In this document: one piece after another, positions 41,584 to 47,400 of the stretch
How positions within the stretch are numbered: position 1 is the first letter of the stretch
Layout of the letters: each line of letters opens with the position of its first letter
Assembly: GCA_964342265.1 (NCBI GenBank)
Contig: CAYFFE010000012.1
Span: 1 to 47,400, forward strand
Source of the DNA: Halioxenophilus sp964342265
GTDB lineage: Bacteria; Pseudomonadota; Gammaproteobacteria; Pseudomonadales; Cellvibrionaceae
Length of the DNA: 47,400 bases
Direction: 5' to 3'
Position numbers and translations under genes: made by a program
The notes under the pieces: model-generated
Told to the model about the DNA's origin: nothing
Seen by the model: the letters and a program-made list of their open reading frames with translations, nothing else
The model's database searches: none

Positions 41584-44500
41584 CTAGCTCGCAGCCAACT
41601 CCGCGGCTTCTTCCACGTCCACCGATACCATTCGAGACACCCCTGCTTCGTGCATGGTCACACCCAGGAGGTTTTGCGCCATTTCCATAGCGCCTTTATT
41701 GTGGGTAATGTAGATAAACTGTACTTGCGCACTCATCTCTTCCACCATTTTGGCGTAACGGCCAACATTGGCGTCGTCCAACGGTGCATCCACCTCATCG
41801 AGCATACAAAACGGCGCTGGATTTAAGCGGAATATCGAAAAGACTAGTGCGATGGCGGTAAGCGCTTTCTCGCCCCCAGACAACAAATGAATGGTACTGT
41901 TGCGCTTGCCGGGCGGTCGGGCCATGATCGCGATGCCCGTATCGAGCAGATCATCGCCGGTTAACTCCAAATACGCGTGGCCGCCACCAAACACCTTGGG
42001 AAATAATTCCTGCAAGCCGGAATTAACCTGATCGAAGGTTTCTTTAAAACGCGTGCGCGTTTCTTTGTCGATTCTGCGAATGGCGTTTTCGAGCATTTCC
42101 AACGCTTCGCGCAGATCTGCGTCCTGGCGATCGAGATACTGTTTGCGCTCGGATTCGGCTTTAAATTCATCGATGGCCGCTAAGTTAATAGCTCCCAAAC
42201 GGCTGATTTTGCCTTCCAGACTGGTAATTTGCTCACCGAGGCTGTCTTCGGTGGCCTCGTCATCCAGCTCGGCGATAACCGCTTCCAGTTGGAAATCCTC
42301 GCTCTGCAACAATTCCAGGGTGTTTTGGCGCTTGGTTTCCAGCTCCCGAGCACTCAATCGGGCGGTTTCGAGTTTGGCGCGCACTTCGGTTAATTGCTGC
42401 TCGGTTTTGCCGCGTCCCTGTTCCAGCTCACGTAGGCTGTGCTCCACCGATTGCACGGCGGCGCGAGCTTCGGTGAGCTCGGCTTCCACCGACAGGCGTT
42501 TTTGCAGCAGTCCGTCCAGTTCGGTTTTTTGATCTTCGACCGGGTCCTGGTTTTGCTCTAAATTCTCCATCAATGACTCGCGTCGCTCCTTGGCGCGACT
42601 GTGCTGCTGCTCAGTGCGAGCCAATGAGGATTTAATCGATTCCAACTGAGTTTTCAGCGACTGACACTGAATTGCCAATTGATGCGCGCGGTCTTTGTCT
42701 TCGCGTGCTTTGATGCGGGCGTTTTCTAAGCTTTGGCGGATGGTATCGCGCTCGGCCAATAATTCGTCGCGCTTGCCCGAATCGTTTTCCATCGCCTCGA
42801 TGGCGTCTTCTAACGTAGCTCGGGCCTCGGCCAGATTTTTACTTTCCTGGGCCTGTTGGGCGACATTTTCGTTGATTTCTTTTTCAGTGCGCTGGCGTCG
42901 CTCCAAGGTTTGCTCGATTTGCACGCGCTGGGCACTGGCCTCGGCACTGACTTCGCTAAACTGGCGGTTGTGTTGATCGAGCTTGCGACGGGTTTCGTCG
43001 CGTTGCGTTTGCAGATTTTTCTGCTCAGCCAGAGTGGTTTCGAGCTGATCGGCAGTCTCTTCGGCCAAGGCTTGATTGGTGTCGATCTCTGCTGTGAGCG
43101 TTTCGATTTCCTGCTGGCGGGCCAGCACACCGGCGGCGGCATTGGTTTCTTTACGCGCACGCACCCAGCCCGGACCAAACCAAAGGCCCTCGCGGGTAAT
43201 AACCGATTGTGAGCCACTCAGATCAGCGCGTTTTTGCAGCGCCTCAGCCACGTCCTCGGCCACCAATACCTGAGCCAACACCCCCTGAACAGTGCTGTTG
43301 CCACTGACATATTGCGCTAAAGAATTGCTGCTGCCCTCGTAAGCTTGCTGATAGCCGTCGTCGAGCAACGTAACATTGCCCTGGGAAAGCTGCGGCAACG
43401 TGGCCGACAATTCATCAAAGCGATCGGTGGCAATGGCCTGCAAATCAGCACCAAGAATGGTCTCAACCGCCAAATCCCAGCCATCGCTAACCTGAATTTG
43501 CTCGGCCAGCTTGGGCAGGTTGGCCAGTTGATTATCGGCCAGCCAAGTCTCCACTTCGTCGCTTTGCTCGCTTAACGCCGACTGTTGCAGTGCCTCAAGC
43601 GAAGCCAATCGGCCTTTTTGCGATTGCAGGCGACCGCGCACATCGTCCAACTGATTGCGCAGATCTTCTACGGCGGTTTGTTTATCGACTAACTGCTCGC
43701 CGTATTGCTCGCCCTCTTCGCTGAGCTGCTCGCCGATCAGTTCCAGCTCGGCCAGTTTTTCGGTGAGCATGGCTAGGTTTTCCTCGCCTTCGACTGCCGT
43801 CAACCCGGCCTGCTCTTCGCGCAGGCGCTCGATACGCTGGTTTAAGCGCGACTGCACCTGCTCGATGTGTTGAATTTTCGATTGCTGAACTTCGGCCAGT
43901 TGCCGTGGTTGCGCCGCCGTTTGGTTGAATTCATCCCAGCGAGTCTGCCATACGCGCATGCTTTCTTCGGAATTGAGCAGGGATTCGGCGGAGTCTTCTT
44001 CGGCCACCTGGAGCATTTCCAGCTCAGGCTCGATTTCCATCAGCTCTGCCGATAAGCCCTCGGCTTTTTCGCTGTCGAGCTTGAGATGCTCCTCGGATTC
44101 CTTGTACTCGCGCTCGGCTTGCTCCAAATCCACTTGCAGTTGACGCTTGCGCTCTTCACTGTGGTGGATGTTTTGCTCGATGCGGGCGATGTCGTTACCC
44201 AGCGCGTAAAATCGGCCCTGTACTTCGTTAAACGCTTCACCGGCTTCGGTGTGTTGAATGCGCAATCGCTCCAACTGAGTATCGGTGCCGACTTGATCGG
44301 TCACTAAGCTTTCGACGTTTAATTCCAGCTCGGTGATTTCGGCGCTTTTGAGGGTGGCCTTTTCGTCCAGCGCCTTGTAGCGCAGCGCCTGCAATTGGGC
44401 TCTTAATTGCCGTTCTTGCTGCTTAAAATCGGTGTATTTTTCCGCCGCTTGGGCTTGGCGTTCCAACCTGGACAGCTGGCGTTCTAGCTCATCACGAATG

Positions 44501-45087
44501 TCGGTTAAGCGCTCCATATTTTCCTGGGTGCGACGCATGCGGTTTTCGGTGTCTTTGCGGCGCTCTTTGTATTTGGAAATACCGGCCGCCTCTTCCACGT
44601 AAATGCGCAGTTCTTCGGGCTTGGATTCGATCAGGCGAGAGATCATGCCCTGTTCGATAATGGCGTAACTGCGCGGTCCAAGGCCTGTGCCCAGGAACAA
44701 ATCGGTAATGTCACGCCGGCGACAACGGTTGCCGTTGAGGTAGTAATTGTTTTGCCCGTCGCGAGTTACTTTGCGGCGCACAGATATTTCGTTGTAGCTG
44801 GCGTATTCGCCAACGATGGTGCCGTCGCTGTTGTCGAATACCAGTTCGATACTGGCCTGGCCGATGGGTTTGCGGCTGCCCGAGCCATTAAAAATTACGT
44901 CGGTCATGGATTCGCCACGCAGGTTTTTGGCGGAAGACTCGCCCATTACCCAGCGCACGGCGTCGATGATGTTGGATTTTCCACAGCCATTGGGCCCAAC
45001 AACCGCACAAAGGTTGCTAGGAAAATAAACGGTGGTGGGATCCACAAAAGATTTGAATCCCGCAAGCTTGATGCACTTTAGCCGCAT
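41584..45087 (-). CDS. smc: chromosome segregation protein SMC
   Basis: SMC is the long coiled-coil ATPase that organises the chromosome, usually with ScpA and ScpB. The 1167 residues show Walker A GPNGCGKS (31-38) at the N terminus, a first coil (about 170-500), a hinge domain (about 515-665), a second coil (about 670-1000) and the C-terminal head with the signature LLSGGEKALTAIAL and Walker B FCMLDEVDAPLDD. The length is typical. This is notable because E. coli uses MukB in this role. The ATG lacks a strong ribosome-binding site. It heads the smc-zipA-ligA operon. Confidence 0.98.
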   Translation of the reverse strand: MRLKCIKLAGFKSFVDPTTVYFPSNLCAVVGPNGCGKSNIIDAVRWVMGESSAKNLRGESMTDVIFNGSGSRKPIGQASIELVFDNSDGTIVGEYASYNEISVRRKVTRDGQNNYYLNGNRCRRRDITDLFLGTGLGPRSYAIIEQGMISRLIESKPEELRIYVEEAAGISKYKERRKDTENRMRRTQENMERLTDIRDELERQLSRLERQAQAAEKYTDFKQQERQLRAQLQALRYKALDEKATLKSAEITELELNVESLVTDQVGTDTQLERLRIQHTEAGEAFNEVQGRFYALGNDIARIEQNIHHSEERKRQLQVDLEQAEREYKESEEHLKLDSEKAEGLSAELMEIEPELEMLQVAEEDSAESLLNSEESMRVWQTRWDEFNQTAAQPRQLAEVQQSKIQHIEQVQSRLNQRIERLREEQAGLTAVEGEENLAMLTEKLAELELIGEQLSEEGEQYGEQLVDKQTAVEDLRNQLDDVRGRLQSQKGRLASLEALQQSALSEQSDEVETWLADNQLANLPKLAEQIQVSDGWDLAVETILGADLQAIATDRFDELSATLPQLSQGNVTLLDDGYQQAYEGSSNSLAQYVSGNSTVQGVLAQVLVAEDVAEALQKRADLSGSQSVITREGLWFGPGWVRARKETNAAAGVLARQQEIETLTAEIDTNQALAEETADQLETTLAEQKNLQTQRDETRRKLDQHNRQFSEVSAEASAQRVQIEQTLERRQRTEKEINENVAQQAQESKNLAEARATLEDAIEAMENDSGKRDELLAERDTIRQSLENARIKAREDKDRAHQLAIQCQSLKTQLESIKSSLARTEQQHSRAKERRESLMENLEQNQDPVEDQKTELDGLLQKRLSVEAELTEARAAVQSVEHSLRELEQGRGKTEQQLTEVRAKLETARLSARELETKRQNTLELLQSEDFQLEAVIAELDDEATEDSLGEQITSLEGKISRLGAINLAAIDEFKAESERKQYLDRQDADLREALEMLENAIRRIDKETRTRFKETFDQVNSGLQELFPKVFGGGHAYLELTGDDLLDTGIAIMARPPGKRNSTIHLLSGGEKALTAIALVFSIFRLNPAPFCMLDEVDAPLDDANVGRYAKMVEEMSAQVQFIYITHNKGAMEMAQNLLGVTMHEAGVSRMVSVDVEEAAELAAS

Positions 45088-45251
45088 ATAAGGTTTGTTT
45101 CACTCTAACGTTGGGCGCGTTTGGCCCGAATACTGGTCTTTCTTTAATTACTGCGAATCCCCAAACGCCTGAAAAAAAACCACGGAATAAAATGGTCGGC
45201 ATTAAGGTATTCAAAGTTTATGAGTAATTATTGAGAAGTCTTAATAGCAAA

Positions 45252-45287
45252 ACCAGCAGTAAGCCCCGCGAAGAGCCCGCTGCTGGT
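45252..45287 (-). terminator. terminator of ccmH-ccmI
   Basis: ACCAGCAG (45252-45259) and CTGCTGGT (45280-45287) form an outer stem, with further GC pairing inside. On the minus strand TTTTGC follows. It lies 41 bases past the ccmI stop. Confidence 0.8.
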
Positions 45288-45327
45288 CGCAAATACTTGC
45301 AAGTATAGTTCGACTGTCAAAAAACAG

Positions 45328-46593
45328 TTACTGCACTTGGCTGTCGATGGTTAATTCATAGATTTCGCCAAATTTATCTTGCGCAACCGGACCAACACTG
45401 GCTTGCCAGTCGCCCGGTTTTGCAATTGGGCCGCCATCTTCGCTGATTCTGGCCACCAATTCCACTTCGCCAAAGGTACCGATGGTCATGTTTTCGATCA
45501 TCGCCATGGATTCATCCAAGGTAACCGTAGCAGGCAAATCAGCAACGCTTAAGCGTTGAATGGCCAGCGGCATTTTTGGCCCCTGCCAGGCGCGAGCGTA
45601 AACAAACACAATTTGATCGGGCGTGGCGTTAACTTTGTCGTCGAGAGCCACTTTAATGGATACCGCTTTGGAGTCGGCGGGCTCAGGGACTTCGCTCTCA
45701 GCAGACGCCTCGCTCGTCTCGGGTGCGATTTCGTCCAAATTGGCCAAACCCGCCAGCAATGGCCGGGCTTCGGGATTGTTGGGACCCATCCGCACCACCG
45801 CGCGTTGCCACATTTCCCGTGCTTTGGCGTAATCTTCTTGATGATAAGCGGCGATGCCGGCCACACTCAAACCCAAGGCATGGTTGGGCTCCAGGGCAAG
45901 CGCCTGATCAGCCAACTGTTGAACCTGTGGCAACATCTCCTTGCCAGAAGCCATTAGCAGCGTTTGCGCAAACTCAGCTAAGATTTGCGGCTCTTCCGGA
46001 CTCACATTTAAGATTTCCTGATAGGCCTTCATCGCACCGCGATAATCTTGCAATTGATTCAAATTACGCGCTAACAGGTAGCGGTTTTGAATATCTTCGG
46101 AGTCTTTGGCAACAATCACTTCCAGTTTATCAACCAGCTTTTTAGTGGCGTCTATCGCTTCGCCGGTAACCGAACCACGGGATTCATTCAGCGCACGGGA
46201 CTGTGCCTGTACCAAATCACGCAGTTCTAATTCATTGTGAAAACCGTGCCAATAGTAAAACGCCAAACTCACCGCCGGAATGGCGACCAAACAAGCCACT
46301 AAAATCGGCTTGGACGTAAGATTTTTTTGCTTGATGCCCTGCTGAAACTCGTTATCTTCGAGTAGTGCACGGCCCAACTCGGCTTTTAGCTGCTCGTAAA
46401 CCGGCTCTTCCAAGTCACCTTGAGCGTAGCTGGCATCCAGCTCGGCCATATGACTTTTATAAAGCTCCACGTTGGCTTCGGAGCGGTTGTACTCGGTATC
46501 GATATCGCGTGAACGCTGCCGAAACAGTGGCCAGGCGATAAACACCAATGCCAACACACTCAGCCCAACCAGGGCCATCCATAAATCAATCAT
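45328..46593 (-). CDS. ccmI: c-type cytochrome biogenesis protein CcmI
   Basis: CcmI binds and hands apocytochrome c to the heme lyase complex on the periplasmic side. The 421 residues have two membrane segments (about 5-24 and 95-115), a short cytoplasmic loop between them, TPR repeats (about 165-290), and a C-terminal beta-rich domain. The start lies two bases after the ccmH stop, with AAGGA in the end of ccmH. A Pro/Glu/Ser linker joins the TPRs to the C-terminal domain. It ends before a terminator. Confidence 0.93.
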   Translation of the reverse strand: MIDLWMALVGLSVLALVFIAWPLFRQRSRDIDTEYNRSEANVELYKSHMAELDASYAQGDLEEPVYEQLKAELGRALLEDNEFQQGIKQKNLTSKPILVACLVAIPAVSLAFYYWHGFHNELELRDLVQAQSRALNESRGSVTGEAIDATKKLVDKLEVIVAKDSEDIQNRYLLARNLNQLQDYRGAMKAYQEILNVSPEEPQILAEFAQTLLMASGKEMLPQVQQLADQALALEPNHALGLSVAGIAAYHQEDYAKAREMWQRAVVRMGPNNPEARPLLAGLANLDEIAPETSEASAESEVPEPADSKAVSIKVALDDKVNATPDQIVFVYARAWQGPKMPLAIQRLSVADLPATVTLDESMAMIENMTIGTFGEVELVARISEDGGPIAKPGDWQASVGPVAQDKFGEIYELTIDSQVQ

Positions 46594-46595
46594 GT

Positions 46596-47120
46596 CTATT
46601 TCTCGTCCTTGTCAGTATCGTTTAGCATGGTATTTAACTTGTTGAGCTCATCGTCAGACATCGCTTCTGTGGTTTTAGCTGGAGTCGCCATCCGCTTGCG
46701 AACCACCAAAGCCAGCACCACTATGCCAATGAGCAATAAAACACCCGGGCCAAACCATAGCGCGTAGGTATTCTCGTTCAATCGCGGCCGATACAACACG
46801 TATTCGCCGTAGCGAGCCACCATAAAATCCTTGATTTCTTTGTCAGAATCACCGTCGTTGATCATTCGGTAAAGCTCTCGTCGCAAATCCTGGGCGATCT
46901 GCGAATCGGAACCGCTGAGGTTTTGGTTCTGGCATTTTGGGCACCGCAGCTCGTCGATAAGACGGTGGTAGCGTGCTTCGTCTTCGGGCGATTTAAATTC
47001 GCGTATGTCGACAACGGCAAATACCTGGGCACTAACGGTTAACAGCACCGCAAGCGCTAGCGTGGTCAAACACCGTATCCACAATCCACTGGGCCAGGGC
47101 GTACACTGGGTAACGTTCAT
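46596..47120 (-). CDS. ccmH: cytochrome c-type biogenesis protein CcmH
   Basis: CcmH reduces apocytochrome cysteines so that heme can be attached. The 174-residue product has a signal-like N-terminal segment (about 14-35, cleaved near AQVFA), the redox motif LRCPKCQNQ with Cys60 and Cys63, and a C-terminal membrane anchor (about 125-143). This is the short CcmH of Pseudomonas type. GGAGA precedes the ATG. Only ccmH and ccmI of the pathway lie here; upstream is a tRNA-Val gene on the other strand, so the rest of the ccm operon is elsewhere. Confidence 0.95.
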   Translation of the reverse strand: MNVTQCTPWPSGLWIRCLTTLALAVLLTVSAQVFAVVDIREFKSPEDEARYHRLIDELRCPKCQNQNLSGSDSQIAQDLRRELYRMINDGDSDKEIKDFMVARYGEYVLYRPRLNENTYALWFGPGVLLLIGIVVLALVVRKRMATPAKTTEAMSDDELNKLNTMLNDTDKDEK

Positions 47121-47346
47121 GAATCAATCTCCTGAGATTCGTATGCTGGTTTCTATCCCTACAGTCGGAAAACCCCGCCCTGCCGGCCAGATAAAAGGAG
47201 CCGAATTATAGCAATCCTGTACTCGAAGGCTAGCAAACGCGAAGTTGAACATTAGATTTGTATAAGCCAAGCTAGTTTAATGATTTTCATATATTTTTTT
47301 GTTGACTCAGTGTTTTTAATGAGTAATATACGCGGCTCCTGAGCGA
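47121..47346. promoter_or_regulatory. divergent gap between ccmH and tRNA-Val
   Basis: The gap holds the tRNA-Val promoter (47302-47329) and should hold the ccmH promoter near 47140-47220. No gene is seen. Confidence 0.6.
47302..47329 (+). promoter_or_regulatory. sigma-70 promoter of tRNA-Val
   Basis: TTGACT (47302-47307) and TAATAT (47324-47329) are separated by 16 bases. A GC-rich discriminator (CGCGGC) follows, as in stringently controlled tRNA promoters, and the tRNA begins 17 bases after the -10. Confidence 0.8.
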
Positions 47347-47400
47347 GGGTGGTTAGCTCAGTTGGGAGAGCGACGGCCTTACAAGCCGTAGGTCACAGGT
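47347..47400 (+). tRNA. tRNA-Val (anticodon TAC), cut by window end
   Basis: The first 54 bases of a tRNA are present: acceptor GGGTGGT, D-arm GCTCAGTTGGGAGAGC, anticodon stem ACGGC/GCCGT around CTTACAA (anticodon TAC), and the start of the T-arm. The 3' part lies outside the window. Confidence 0.93.

Overview
This window looks like a conserved chromosomal stretch from a marine-type gammaproteobacterium in the Pseudomonadales/Cellvibrionales neighbourhood. The reasons are the gene order tig-clpP-clpX-lon-hupB-ppiD, the AcnB aconitase, a FabY-type long beta-ketoacyl synthase known from Pseudomonas, the block smc-zipA-ligA, and the CcmH/CcmI pair. The lineage is an inference from gene content and protein style, not from a database search. 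I see no insertion sequence, prophage, CRISPR array, rRNA or toxin-antitoxin module. Most of the window is housekeeping.

Layout. 1-3150: acnB behind a hairpin-rich leader, then a strong terminator and a 23-bp perfect inverted repeat. 3160-8060: a YfbR-type 5'-deoxynucleotidase, an orphan WYL regulator, a LysR regulator, and a phosphohistidine-type phosphatase with an acyl-CoA dehydrogenase. 8090-9930: an HDOD-GAF protein with an array of 16-bp repeats upstream. 9950-20112 (minus strand): the proteostasis cluster tRNA-Leu, tig, clpP, clpX, lon, hupB, ppiD. Two unusually long non-coding gaps flank hupB, and lon has a heat-shock-like promoter. 20311-25108: two divergent regulators, a small methyltransferase whose start codon sits in a hairpin loop, and two unrecognised exported or anchored proteins. 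25259-28756: hemH overlapping a small CbiX/SirB chelatase, then convergent fabY. 29099-31181: a DUF1631-like protein with a PilZ protein. 31207-36532 (minus): patatin-like lipase, FadD-type ligase and a long acyl-CoA dehydrogenase. 36842-45087 (minus): smc, zipA, ligA, a lytic transglycosylase lipoprotein and two small unknown genes. 45328-47120 (minus): ccmH-ccmI. The window ends inside a tRNA-Val gene.

How they work together. The central cluster folds (trigger factor, PpiD) and degrades (ClpXP, Lon) proteins. Lipid handling recurs: lipase, acyl-CoA ligase and two acyl-CoA dehydrogenases for breakdown, FabY for the first condensation in synthesis. Smc, ZipA, LigA and the transglycosylase link chromosome compaction, septation, nick sealing and wall turnover.

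I did not find a convincing new multi-gene system. The most unexplained signals are small: degenerate tandem repeats of 15, 16 and 17 bp in three gaps around lon-hupB-ppiD, the start-codon hairpin of the methyltransferase, the acnB leader hairpins, an orphan regulator of the type that usually guards phage-defence loci, and a duplicated domain in the DUF1631-like protein.
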